Below, in pieces: positions 12,543-23,926 of a stretch of 64,000 nucleotides of DNA. Positions within the stretch are counted from its first letter, which is position 1. Every line of letters starts with the position of its first letter. Below the pieces are notes generated by a model. That model had not been told where the DNA came from and made no database searches. It worked only from the letters and a program-made list of their open reading frames with translations. This DNA is from Erythroxylum novogranatense (taxonomy: Eukaryota; Streptophyta; Magnoliopsida; Malpighiales; Erythroxylaceae). Position numbers and translations under genes: made by a program. The DNA lies in contig CM057224.1 in NCBI GenBank assembly GCA_029891385.1, positions 35,841,005 through 35,905,004 on the forward strand, given 5' to 3'.

Positions 12543-14051
12543 TTAAAACTTCTTTTTCTGAGGGAAAAACTTTCTTTCATGTTGAGGCTTATTTCTCGTA
12601 AACTCTAATCCGGTTTTATCACTCGGATGTCTATGTTTACCTAACATCTCATTCATTTTCTTCATACTTCCAGTGAAACTCGCTAAATCAGCTGAAAGAT
12701 TCTTAATCCTGAGCTTCAGCTGATTGATCTCTTCAAATCTATCTACAACTTTCTTTTTCTTACTTTCCTCTACTTGCTTTTTTAAGCAGGTATTTTCTCT
12801 CTCTATTTCTTCTATATGTTTGAGGTTTTCTACATACTTTTTTTTAAACAGTTTGTACTGTTTCAGAATAGCATGAGAATCTTCTAGTAGTACCGAATAT
12901 GCATTATGCAAGTCATCATATTTAGAAGTTACCTCCTCATCACTTTCCTCCTCGACTACTAGGCAAATATTTGCATGATCTGATGTTTCTGAGCTTGTAT
13001 CTGATTCAGATAAATCTAGATCCTCCCAAGTTTCCATCATGTTTTTCTTGCCTTCTCTACTCTTCTTTGGTTTCTTTTTTAGAGTTGGACACTCGGACTT
13101 GTAATGTTCAGGTTTATTACACTCGTAGCATATGATGGATGTCTTTTCTACTTTTCCATCATCTTTATCGTTCTTCTTGAAGAATTGACTTCCTTTGGAC
13201 TTCTTCTTCCACATCCATCTGATCTTCTTTGAAATGAAAGATAGCTCATCATCTTCATCACTGGACTCTTGTTCTGAATCACTGGAATCATCATTCTTAG
13301 ATTCTTCAATCTTCAGCGCTTTTGATGGATTCCTCTTTCTTTAAGTTTTACGATTCTTTTGTCCAACCTTTAGTGCTATCGACTTATCCCGTTTGGGCTT
13401 GTCTTCAGCATCGAGCTCAACTTCATGTATTTTCAACGATCCAAGTAGTTCGTCAAGCTTTAATACGCTTAAGTCCTTAGCTTCCTGCACAGTAGTAACT
13501 TTTGGTCTCTACCTCTTTGGTAGACTCCTCAGGATCTTACGCACATGATCTTGGTTGTCGTAAGTTCTTCCGAGAGCTTTTAATCCATTGATAATTTTTT
13601 GAAATCTTCCAAACATTTTATCAATAGATTCTTCATCTTTCATCTTAAAGAGCTCGTACTGGTGCACAAGAATGCTTATCTTGGATTCTTTGACTTAGTT
13701 TGTACCTTCATGTGTGATGGATAACGTATCCCACATCTCCTTCACAGTATCGCATCCGTGGACTTTGTCATACTCACCTTTGTTTAGGGCACAACTCAAG
13801 AAAAACTTCGCTTTAGAGTTCAGTTGAAATCTTGCCTTCTAATCAGCCGTCCATCTGATTGGTGGAATAAGATTTTCTTCTTCATCAGTTGGTGTGTATG
13901 GTCCATTCTCTATTATGTACCAAAGGTCAATATGAGTAGATTCGATAAACAACCGCATTCTGTCTTTCCAGTAGTAGTAGTCTTCTCCGTTGAACGCCGG
14001 AGGTCTAGTGACTGAGGCACCTTCCGCAATGTATGTATGTGATTTTGCCAT
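12543..14051 (-). pseudogene. copia Gag (capsid/nucleocapsid), several stops
   Basis: The start is an ATG at 14051 (MAKSHTYIAEGASVTRPPAF), followed by the gag block YYYWKDRMRLFIES. In-frame stops break the central region, for example after GWTAD-like sequence near 13840 and near 13695. The UBN2-type pattern (FGRFQKIINGLKALG, RKILRSLP) is still visible. The C-terminal part has a CCHC zinc knuckle, CYECNKPEHYKSEC (spacing C-x2-C-x4-H-x4-C), near 13100-13140, then a Lys- and Glu-rich likely coiled-coil segment. Gag packages the element RNA. The premature stops make it non-functional. Confidence 0.85.
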
Positions 14052-14094
14052 AATCTTTAATCCACACGTTGTTAATGTGATCCTTAGACACCAA

Positions 14095-14106
14095 GCTCTA
14101 ACACCA
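14095..14106 (-). other. copia primer binding site, degenerate tRNA-iMet type
   Basis: The minus strand reads TGGTGTTAGAGC, which matches the plant initiator-Met primer site TGGTATCAGAGC at 10 of 12 positions, both differences being transitions. It lies 2 nt inside the 5' LTR end. Confidence 0.75.
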
Positions 14107-14108
14107 AT

Positions 14109-15050
14109 TGAAGTGAATCACACGTTAATACTAGACTTATTACACGATGTATAAATACACAAGAAGGGGGTTGAATTATGTATTTTCCCTTTTTGAAAAT
14201 CCTTTCAAAAACGTTTTGTTAAAAGAAACTTGTTCTTTTCACAAGAACTACTGTAAATCAAAGTTATAAAATGTTTTTCGAAAACTTGTTTTAAAAAAAA
14301 TAAGATCGAAACTTTGAAAGATAAGAATAGAGAGTTGTAGGCACAGTAATTTTTATATTGGTTCACCCAAACCGTGGGCTACGTCCAGTCCTCAGAAGTA
14401 TTTCCGAGATTTCACTATCTCTCAACAACTTTATAAGTATTCTTTTTCTCTGAGCTTCTTCAGGTCTCTTCACAGTCAGTATTCTTTTACTCTTAGCCTC
14501 TACAGGCTATCTGTACAACTTTCAACTGAAAGATATTTCAAACTTTGTTATAATAAGATAGCTCTAGACAAATCACACAAAAATTTCTCTCATGTATTGA
14601 CAGCTTTTGTAACGTTCATGTGTGTAACTATGCAATCTTCGACTTCGACTTATATTTATAGTCTTCGTCTGCAACTGCTTCTTGATTCTTGCTTCTTGCT
14701 TTTTTAATCTTGTTTCTTGAAAGAAGCGATTATTCAGTTGAGTTCTATAACTAACTCAAATTGATTCTTGAATCTGACGCAATTCGCTTCCGTCTGCTTT
14801 TCATTGTCTACTTTTGCTTCCGTCTATTTTTGTTTCTGTCTATTTTTGCTTTCGTCTGTTTTTCACCTTTCATCTGCTTTTCAGCTTCCGTCTGTTTTTC
14901 ATCGTCTGCTTTTGCTTTCGTCTACCTTTCACCTTTCGTCTGCTTTTCATTCTTTCATTATTTGTACTTCATCAAAATCATTTATGTAAAGTCATTTTGA
15001 TTTAACACTACTAGTTGAGAAAAATTTAGAGTTATTTACCTTTTCCTACA
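14109..15050 (-). mobile_element. copia 5' LTR
   Basis: On the minus strand it begins TGTAGGAAAAGG and ends CACTTCA, two bases before the primer site, giving a TG...CA LTR of 942 bp. The partner LTR is off the left edge, so the boundaries rest on the termini and the primer site. Its upstream half carries short tandem repeats (14785-14955). Confidence 0.7.
14785..14955 (-). repeat. Short tandem repeats in the copia U3
   Basis: About nine degenerate copies of an 18-20 bp unit of the type CTTTCGTCTGCTTTTCA (plus strand). The Phe/Ser-rich frames through it on the plus strand are products of the repeat. Repeats in U3 often hold enhancer sites; that role is an inference. Confidence 0.75.
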
Positions 15051-15057
15051 AAGCTTA

Positions 15058-15711
15058 TGTAACATCCCGTCACTGTCATTAAGGGTATTTTGGTTATTAT
15101 GAGTCATACTGATAGGTTTCACTGCATTCATTGAATGAGCATGTTACTGGCCTCTAATTGTAGAGGAACAGGTTTAATGCATATGCATTTATCCATAGGT
15201 ACATGCATTCATGATTTCCGGTATTTAATTGTAAGTAAGAATGGATGAGTTGATCAAACCGATTTGGATTGAGAGTTAATTGAGAATTTGAGTAATCGAG
15301 TGCAATTGACCGATTTGATCTTGCTTATGAGTGATGGTAATTTATAATGGCTTATAGGAAATTCTCGTGAAATTCGGGAGATAATGCCCTGACCGGAAAG
15401 TTTTGGGTGGTGGTCGATCGATCGACCTACAATCTCGAAAGCATCGTCCAATGGCAATGGAAAAATTAGAATTTTACCGATAGGAAATAATTATGTGGAA
15501 CCATTGGGATTTAGAGGCCAAATTTGACCGACTTGGAGACTTAGGTCTATAAATACTAGGTTTGAGGAATTTGGGAAAACATCTAAGGCAATTTCACGCT
15601 TCTCTTCTTTCCCCATCTTGTGACTTGCGATTTCCTCCCATTGGTAAGGATTCCTCGATTTTCTTTATGGATTCTTTCCCTTGAGATGAGGTTAACTGAT
15701 TGACTGTTATT
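15058..15711 (+). mobile_element. Element D 5' LTR, first 654 bp
   Basis: Closely matches 18052-18705 of the 3' LTR up to GACTGTTATT, where it jumps to RT sequence at about 15712. The join shows only a few bases of shared sequence, typical of illegitimate recombination. A TATAAATA box is at 15548-15555. Confidence 0.85.
15548..15555 (+). promoter_or_regulatory. TATA box in the element D 5' LTR
   Basis: TATAAATA lies about 490 bp after the LTR start, and the same position of the 3' LTR also has it (18539-18546). It is the best candidate for the core promoter of this subfamily. Confidence 0.55.
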
Positions 15712-18040
15712 TGTGATAGTGTTTATTGATGACATACTGGTTTATTCGAGGATGACAGAGCACACCGAGCATCCGAGGATAGTGTTGCGAGTCATGAGAG
15801 AGAGGCAGTTGTTCGCCAAATTCGCTAAGTGTGAATTTTGGCTTGATGAGATCGTGTTTCTGGGACACGTGGTGTCCGGTGAGGGTATCCAGGTGGATCC
15901 TCACAAGATAGAGGCAGTGATGAGTTGGGAGATTCCGAGGACTGTGCCAGAGTTGAGGAGTTTCCTAGATCGGGCGGTTATTACGGAGATTCGTCGAGGG
16001 ATTTTCGTTGATCTCCGCCCCTCTGACGAAGCTATTGAGGAAGAATGTACCGTTCAGATGGACTGAGGATTGCCAGAAGAGCTTTAAGGAGCTGAAACAT
16101 CGGTTGACGACCGCACCGGTGTTGGGCATTCCTTCTGGGACTGGAGGCTTTGTGGTTTACAGTGATGCCTCGCACCAGGGGTTGGGATGTGTATTGATGC
16201 AGCATGGGAAAGTTATAGCGTATGCCTCAAGACAGTTGAGGTCTCACGAGGTGAATTATCCAGTGCATGACTTGGAGTTAGCTGCAGTAGTATTTGCTCA
16301 AGATCCGGAGACACTATCTCGTATGGGAGACGCCCGGATCTTCACGCACTATAAGAGTTTGAGGTATCTGTTGAGTCAGAGGGAGCTCAATTTGAGACAG
16401 AGAAGATGGATAGAGCTACTGAAGGATTACGACTGCACGATTGAGTACCATCCAGGAAAGGCCAATGTAGTGGCCGATGCTTTGAAAGGTGAGATCGCAT
16501 GGTATTGTAGCTCGATTCGATGGAGAGATTGCCTAGTCGTCTGATTGAGAGCTCTTAATGTATGAGATGGATTTAGGGCGATGGAGCACCGATTGCTCTG
16601 CCGAGGCTCGAGCCGATCTTTGCATGACAGATTCGGAGGTTCGTGACGTGACCCGTCTTAGTGAAACCCGATTGATAGAGTTGAGACTGCATGCATTCGA
16701 GTTTGAGTTGAGAGATGGGACATTATGGATGGGACGGAGGTCGTGTGTGCTTGATATTGATGATTTGAGACGGAGATCCTAGAGGAGGCTCATGTAGCCG
16801 CTTATGCTATGCATCTGGTTCGACCAAGATGTATAACACATCGAGGCGACATTTACGGTGGCCCGGTATGAAGAGGCAAGTGGCGTAATATGTGTCGGTG
16901 TCGACATGTCAGCGAGTTAAGCGAGCATCAAGCTCCGATGGGAAAGTTGCATTCGTTGCCCATTCCGGAGTGGAAGTGGGGCGAATTACCATGGATTTCG
17001 TGATGTGGTTGCCTAGACACCGAGGTAACATGATGCTATCTGGGTCATAGTGGACCGATTGACCGTCGGCTCACTTCTTGCCGATGAGAGAGAGTAATAC
17101 TCTCGATCGGTTGGCCCGTAAGTATGTAGATTGTTATGCGATTGCATGGGGTTCCGTTGTCGATAGTTTCGCGGGGATCCTGTGTTTACATCGAGGTTCG
17201 GAAGAGCCTCGGGCTATATGGGTACTCGATCAATTTCAGCACCGCATTCCATCCTCGATTGATGGATGAGTGAGAGGACGATCAAGATCGCTGAGGACAT
17301 GCTTGGGCATGTGTATCGGAGTTTAGAGGTGCGTGGGATCAATACTTGGCATCGATAGAATTTGCATACAATAACCATGATCGAGGCGGATTAGGATGGC
17401 ACCGTATGAGGCCTTGTATGGCGGATCGTGTAGATCACCACTTGTGTTGGGATGAAGAGGGTCGAGATCGATAGAGGTCCCGAGCTGATCCAGATACTGC
17501 AGATAAGATCTGATTGATCGAGAGTCGCATCAAGGCGGCTCGATGAATGAACGAGAGTTATGCGGATCAAGATCGGCGGGTATGGAGTATAGTGTGGGTG
17601 ATCGAGTATTCTTCGAGTGTCTCCTTGGAAAGGAGTATCGAGATTTGGTCGTAAGGCAAATTGAGCCCTCGGTATATTGGTCCGTTTGAGATCCTTGAGA
17701 GGATAGGACCATCGGCTTCTGAGTTGGCTTTACCAAGCGAGATGTCGATTGCATGACGTGTTTCACGTTAGTATGCTCCGACGCACCGATCGGACCCGAC
17801 GATGTGATTACGGCTCGGGATATCGAGATAGCCGGTGATATGAGTTATGTGGAAGAGCCGGTACAGATCATTGGATCACGGGTCAAGCAATTGCGAAACC
17901 GGGTGATTCCATTGGTGAAAGTACTTTGGAAGAACCACTCTGCTGAGGAAGCTACTTGGGAGATCGAGGAACATATGAGGAGCCATCCTCATTTATTTGA
18001 AGGGACAGGTATGAAATTTCGAGGACGAAATTTTTATTAG
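15712..18040 (+). pseudogene. Element D pol remnant: RT, RNase H, integrase, chromodomain
   Basis: The remnant starts at the RT catalytic box ([13 protein letters not shown]). RNase H follows from about 16130 ([29 protein letters not shown]), but the usual FTDHKSL block reads FTHYKSL, so one catalytic Asp is lost. Integrase traces are heavily frameshifted (for example RESNTLDRLARKY near 17085). From 17800 the chromodomain is readable: YVEEPVQIIGSRVKQL, VLWKNHSAEEATWE, HPHLFE. Chromodomains of chromoviral integrases bind methylated histone H3 and steer integration. Many stops and shifts show it is much older than the copy at 53083-63178. Confidence 0.88.
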
Positions 18041-18051
18041 GAGGGGTGAAT
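18037..18051 (+). other. Polypurine tract of element D
   Basis: TTAGGAGGGGTGAAT lies directly before the 3' LTR and primes plus-strand DNA. The preceding AAATTTCGAGGACGAAATTT block is shared with the other elements of the family. Confidence 0.8.
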
Positions 18052-21000
18052 TGTAACATCCCGTCACCGTCATTAAGGGTATTTTGGTTATTATGAGTCA
18101 TACTGATAGGTTTCACTTGCATTCATTGAATGAGCATATTCTCGGCCTCTAATTGTAGAGGAACAGGTTTAATGCATATGCATTTATCCATAGGTACATG
18201 CATTCATGATTTCCGGTATTTAATTGTAAGTAAGAACTGACTGAGTTGACTGAAACTGACTGGATTGAGAGTTAATTGAGAATTTGAGTAATCGAGTGCA
18301 ATTGACTGATTTGATACTGTTTATGAGTGACTGGTAATTTATAATGGCTTATAGGAAATTCTCGTGAAATTAGGAGATAATGCCCTGACCGAAAGTTTTG
18401 GGTGATCGATCGATCGACCTACGATCTTGAAAGCACCATCCAATGGCAATGGAAAAATTAGAATTTTACCGATAGAAATAATTATGTGGAACCATTGGGA
18501 TTTAGAGACCAAATTTGACCGACTTGGAGACTTAGGTCTATAAATACTAGGTTTGAGGAATTTGGGAAAACATCTAAGGCAATTTCACGTTTCTCTTCTT
18601 TCCCCTCTTGTGACTTGCGATTTCCTCCCATTGGTAAGGATTCCTCGATTTTCTTTATGGATTCTTTCCCTTGAGATGAGGTTAACTGATTGACTGTTAT
18701 TGGTGAAGGTTAGAGGCTCTGGGATTAGTGAATCGTTGAGCTTGAAGGATTTTAGGGTTTCGGAGGATTTTGAGGAATCCGTAGCTTGATCTATGATTTG
18801 GTAAGTTTTAAGAGCTTTGATGTTGTTATGGATGATTCTTACTGTATTTATGGCATTTATTATATTTGATCGGGTAGTTGGGAGTGTTTATGGATGGGTT
18901 TTGTTATTGATGATTACCGTAGAAGTGTATAGGGTCGAAGTGTGGATTTGTGGAGGTAGATTATCGATTTGTTGATGATAGAGTTATATGGATGATTGAA
19001 TATGCTAAGGTTGCCGATGATGATATTGCTTGATTTATGTGTATTGAGTTCTTGGTGAGTTGCGTAATCGAAACTGGAAATCTGGACTGTGTGTTTAAAA
19101 GCTATGTGTTGGGGAAGAAGGAGAGCATGCGTAGTGGATTTAGGTTGGAGACCGCACAACCGTGAGGAGCTCGGCATGCGGACGAGCGATGGAGTAGCTT
19201 CAGCATGCGACGAGCGGTGAGGAGCTCAAAGATGCGACGAAGCGGTGAGGAGCTTCAGCATGCGACGACGAAGCGATGAGTAGCTTCAGCATGCGACGAA
19301 GCGGTGAGGAGCTTCGGCATGCGACGAAGCGATGAGGAGCTTCGGCATGCGGACGAAGCGGTGAGGCTTCGGCATGCGATTTAGCGATGAGTAGCTTCGG
19401 CATGCGGACGAAGCGATGAAGTAGCTTCGGCATGCGACGAAAGCGATGAGGAGCTTCGGCATGCGGACGAGCTGCGAGTAGCCCAAGATCTGAACGAGCT
19501 GCGGATCGATCGATCATCCGGCGACCGACCGACGAGTTGCGTGTCGTTCGGCTATCTGAGCGGCCGAGCGACGAAGCTTTAGGAGTCGCTTCGGCGCGGG
19601 CGGCGATGGGCGCGATCTGCGTAGCTAGTCGATGAGCGAGCGGTTTAGCGTGCGGGCTAGGGCTCACGTCCAGGTCGACCTGTGGCATGCGGGTGAACGC
19701 CCAGGCGCACCCATGGTCGCAACCTTTGCCCTAGTCGTCCGAAGAGGAGTGTTTGAGGCTTTTGGCATTGGGACTTAGGAAATTAACCGATTGAGGTGAT
19801 TAAGGATTAGATTTGATTTGAAGTTTAAATTGGAATTTTATGGATGTGTTCGACCCAAGGAATAGGAAATTGCTATTGGGGATCCTAATTGAGGTAAATT
19901 GACTGGATTTTAGGAATGGATCAATTATTGTCAATCAACTCAATGAAGAGTCGAATTGGGTTTTAGCACCGGAATCGTGGCGTGCATTGTACATTATTTC
20001 ACCGAGACATATGCATTCTTGCATCGTTTTATTGGGCAATAAGTGATGGGTTGTACTTTATTGTTATAGAGGCACCGTTGGACCGTCGTTCCACGGACAT
20101 TCTTTGGGACTTCGAGCGTGAGCTTCGGAAGTTCTGGTGAGTAACCTAGTTGGTTTCTCAAATTCTGATTGCTTACATGCTCTACATGAATTACATGCAA
20201 AGATGAATTGTATGACTCTTGTATGATTCTTGGCATGTATTGGATTGAATTGCATGTCTTTCTTGAACCAATCTGTCTTCGCTACATGATATGAGATCAA
20301 TCTTGGGCTTTTATAGCCATACACCTGAACTCTCAATCTTGAATTTATGAACATCGCATTGCATGCATAAATGCATGATCGATATAATGGGCGTGTCCCA
20401 AGTTGCTAATTTCATCGAAAAGAGCCTAGTGCTCGAATCTTTGTCTTGACCGGCTTAGCAGGGGAGAAATCTCACAGCGTCCCTACTGCTTTCTTGGATG
20501 AGCACTTGGGCACAACATCAATAAGCGGAAAGAGTCACATATGCATTGTATACACATGGTGATTGATTTGTGACATTGGTGATTACGTGATGACATGATT
20601 TCTTGTGTATTACGATATGATCTTGCAAATTGTTACATGCTATCAGAAATCGTGAAATGACATTGTAAATGGTTTATCATCGTAAATCGTTTTATAATAT
20701 CAGATATGGCTATATGATATTTATTAAGTGAATACTCTTGTATTATCTTTATCAGTACGCCATGCGTAATGCATGATTTGAGTGAACCATCGATGATGGT
20801 TTCTCACCGAGTTCGCAAACTCACCCAAATTTGCAACCTATTTTTCGGATCATTAGAGTAGACTCCTAGCTCAAGATCTTTCTTTCTGCCGTGCGAGCTT
20901 TGGCGAGGTCGTGATGGCACATAGGTCGGTCAATTTGGATTAGTGTTTTGAGGATGACTTAGGATAGATGTTTGTATCGGTCTCTTTTTGGTTTTGTTAG

Positions 21001-21155
21001 AGACCGATAGATTTGTCTATTCGGATTGGATTCTTGTCTTCGATAATTATTACTTTGGATGTCAATTTGTTGATTACTGTTATTTTGTGATTTAAAATAC
21101 TTCGATGCCATGGATTTTAGATGGGTTCCAAGATTGCCTAAGGAATGGGGTGACA
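18052..21155 (+). mobile_element. Element D 3' LTR
   Basis: Starts TGTAACATCCCGTCAC and most likely ends AATGGGGTGACA at 21155. Contents in order: TATAAATA (18539-18546), a GC-rich minisatellite (about 19160-19490), a donor-like GTGAGTAACC (20137), an inverted-repeat domain closed by GTGTCCCAAGT/ACTTGGGCAC (20393-20513), the palindrome core (20784-20803), and CGG where other copies have the acceptor CAG (about 20846). Confidence 0.8.
19160..19490 (+). repeat. GC-rich minisatellite in the element D 3' LTR
   Basis: About ten copies of a 28-31 bp unit built on GCTTCGGCATGCGACGAAGCG(A/G)TGAG-type sequence. It takes the place held in other LTRs by the CpG palindrome cluster. Minus-strand frames with repeated MPKLLIA-like peptides come from the repeat and are not genes. 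Confidence 0.85.
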
Positions 21156-21330
21156 GCAAATGTGAACGGAACTCTCAAATTCAAATGTGTTCAGAAGCTT
21201 AAATTAATCAAGGAGGGATTAAAATCATTAAAGAAATAGATAAGGGAGAACACTTTTCAAGCCATCTCAGTATCCAGGGACAAGCTCTCCCAAGTCCCAT
21301 ATATTGTTTCTTATAATCTTGGGGACAATT
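21156..21330 (+). pseudogene. LINE (L1-type) ORF2 fragment 1, linker before RT
   Basis: The translation has NGTLKFKCVQKLKLIKEGLKS, then RDKLSQVPYIVSYNLGD, matching the segment between endonuclease and RT in plant L1-type LINEs. It runs into solo LTR E and continues on the other side at 23927. Confidence 0.75.
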
Positions 21331-23926
21331 TGTAGCGCCCCCTTACCGTAAGGTATGCACCGAGACGCCCGTAGGTCATTCCGATACATAACCCACGATG
21401 AGGGTGCACTACGAACGATCAATTCTAAAAACCTCATGGCATCAATATAATAAAACCGCAATAACGAAATCGCCATATTTTAAAACTTTAATGCTTGATC
21501 TCATTTCATAATATCAAACAGAAATATAGACCAGTTTATCAGTTCCCTACAGTCTAAACACAATACTCCCAAAAAGGAAACTGATACAAAAGTCTATACT
21601 ATGTTATCTTCAAAAATCAATCCCAGCTGACCGACATGTGTGCCATCGCTTCTCTTGCCACACACTCACACGGCAGGAGAAGTCTAACTCTGGAGCTAGG
21701 AGTCTAATCTATCAGTCCTGAAATACAATTGCAATTTTGGGTGAGTTTGCGAACTCAATGAGAAACCATCATCGATTGTTCACTCAATTCATGCATTACA
21801 CAAATCGACTACAGCACATCACAGTAACATTCAAAACCTCTTATAACAGTTTATAGAATACAGGCAATTCGCAAATCAGTTATCACAATCGTATCATGCA
21901 ATGCATATGTGACTCTTTTCCAGTTTGTTTCAGTGTTGTGACCGAGCGCTTATTCAGTGGCAGTATTCAGTGGATGCATCAGGGAGTAGGAGAGCCCTCA
22001 TGCAGGATACACTAACTCCCCTTGAGCTCAAGGCTCGATGCGATGGATGTTGTTGAGCTCAAAGCTCTTCTCAGTAATAGTAGCGACTCAGGTCACAACG
22101 TTCATTATCTATTCATGCAATTATGCATGCCATACCTATGCCCAGTAAATCACAGTCATATGGCTGTAATAGCCCATTTATCACAATTTCTCATAATCAT
22201 GTAGCAGTCAAATCCAATTTATCAAAAGCATGCACTTCGGTCCTAAGCATTCATATACTCATACAATGCACATTTGCAAACAGTTCACATAGAGCATTTA
22301 TCAATCAAAAATTGAGGAACCAACTAGGTTACTCACCTGTAACTTTCGAGCTACTACCTGGAAGTCCCAGCAATGTCTGTAGAATGACGATCTAACGATG
22401 CCTCTATAGTAGTTAAATAGTTACCCATTACTAATGCTCAGTCAAAACAATTCAGTGCTGCATATGTTTAATGAAAATATGTACGATGCATATTCATGAT
22501 TTTCCGGCGCTAAAACCCAATTTCGCTATCTCTTGCCTCATAACCACAATTCACTATTCACTATATCAAGAGTATCCATTGATTTCATAAGTCTCCAATT
22601 TAAACTTCAATTATCAAGAATTATCCTTAGGTTGCAATAGGAAACTATAATCGACTTTCTTTCAGTGATTGAGACCATACTAAATTAAATTCTAACTCTC
22701 ATTCATATCCTCAATTGTAGACCTCTTTCTCTAGTTCCTAACGAATTAAGAATCACTTCAATTGGAGGTCTATACCATAAATTATGCCCCAAAAACTAAA
22801 CTGTTTCACTTCAGAAAACTGTCCCTTGCCGCGACCAAGGATCCCACATCGCGACGTAAATCGACGGGCTCGTCGCGACGTACCGCTCTGCTCATCGCGA
22901 CGAAGACCTAATTCACTCGTCGTGACGAGTACGCATTTACTCGTCGCAACGAGGCTGCTCTCAGGCGTCGCGACATGCGGCTCCACCATCTTCTCCGATC
23001 GACTTTTCATCCTTTCTCTCTCTAAAAACCAGTATTAATAACTCTCAACTACCCATTTTTACACAATAAATACCATAAATGCATCAAACAACTATAAATA
23101 ACAACATTAAAGCCATTAAACTTACCAAATCGAAGCTCAAATCCTTAAACCCTAAATCTCCGAAAAATCTCTCAAACCTCTAACAACCACGGTGATCTTC
23201 CATAGCCATACCCAACATCATCCTCTCCAAGATTCCTAACAGATATTCAACGACAATTAAGGAGAAACAAGCAAGAATATCAAAGGGGAAAATCGAAATT
23301 GTCGAAGGGAAGAGAAGAGTCGTGCCCTAGGGGAAGAGAAGATGATCTTTTGTAATATTCAAACACTAAGGTATATAAAGGTTGATTTAAACCTATAGAT
23401 CATAATCCCCTAATTCTTTTAATTTCAGTCTCTAAATTTCAATGGCTCAATATTTTTATTCCTAACAGCGCAAATCTAATTTTCCATACCATTTGCCCAT
23501 CCATTTCGGAACCGGAATCTAATTCATCAGTCTCTAAGTCATTTTCTCGATCCGGACCCAAAACTCTAAAAATTCCAGAAAAATTTCTATAAATCCTCAA
23601 AAATATAAAACACAAGATTCTATACTCCAATTTCAATTTCCAAATCCCAAAAATTCAATTCTCACTCCAATTCAACTATACAAACCCAATTATTCCATAA
23701 TTTCAATTAAATCGAAGTCAAACATAATTAACTCAAATTCACCAATCATGCTCACAATTAAATACTGAAAAATATCATGAATGCATGTACCTATAAATGC
23801 ACGTGCAGACAACTTATTCCTCTATAATTAGAGGTCAATGAATGATCAATTAATAAAATGCAGTATGCAATCCTACCCAATCCCAATTTACCAATATGCT
23901 CATCACCTCGATAACGGGATGTTACA
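21331..23926 (-). mobile_element. Solo LTR of a Tekay/Del-like element (LTR E, 2.6 kb)
   Basis: On the minus strand it starts TGTAACATCCCGTTATCG and ends CGGTAAGGGGGCGCTACA. It is flanked by a perfect CAATT duplication (21326-21330, 23927-23931). It carries a CpG palindrome cluster (22827-22985), a donor-like site (22336), an inverted-repeat domain (21935-22099), the palindrome core (21765-21779) and an acceptor-like CAG (21718-21720). A TATATA sequence at about 23372-23377 lies 550 bp from the LTR start. Confidence 0.93.
22827..22985 (-). repeat. CpG-rich palindrome cluster of LTR E
   Basis: Repeated CGTCGCGACG-type palindromes separated by AT-richer spacers, with several copies changed by single transitions such as CGTCGTGACG. 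Confidence 0.8.

Larger units (their letters stand above)
1..15050 (-). mobile_element. Ty1/copia LTR retrotransposon, SIRE/Maximus-like, 5' LTR and internal region, broken by three solo LTRs
   Basis: Read on the minus strand, the order is LTR (14109-15050), primer site, gag, protease, integrase, RT, RNase H and a downstream ORF, which is the copia order. The 3' LTR lies beyond the left window edge. Three gypsy-type solo LTRs interrupt pol, and the copia reading resumes across each one. The gag N-terminus and the extra ORF after RNase H suggest the SIRE/Maximus lineage; that lineage call is an inference from family resemblance. Stops and frameshifts in most domains show that it is inactive. 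Confidence 0.9.
15058..21155 (+). mobile_element. Deleted Tekay/Del chromovirus (element D)
   Basis: The structure is a truncated 5' LTR, pol from mid-RT to the chromodomain, a polypurine tract and a full 3' LTR. Gag, protease, the first half of RT, the primer site and most of the 5' LTR are missing. The flanking 5-mers GCTTA (15053-15057) and GCAAA (21156-21160) match at only 3 of 5, so the right end is less certain. It starts 7 bp outside the copia LTR; to its right lies LINE sequence. Confidence 0.83.

Noticed and set aside
14761..15005. Three overlapping Phe/Ser-rich frames that look like membrane proteins
   Set aside because: Produced by pyrimidine-rich tandem repeats in the copia LTR; all three frames are open for the same reason.
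19200..19688. Long minus-strand frames with repeated MPKLL-like peptides
   Set aside because: They follow the minisatellite period exactly and have no family resemblance; a repeat effect.
15053..21160. GCTTA/GCAAA as a firm target duplication for element D
   Set aside because: Only three of five bases match, so it is mentioned but not used as proof.
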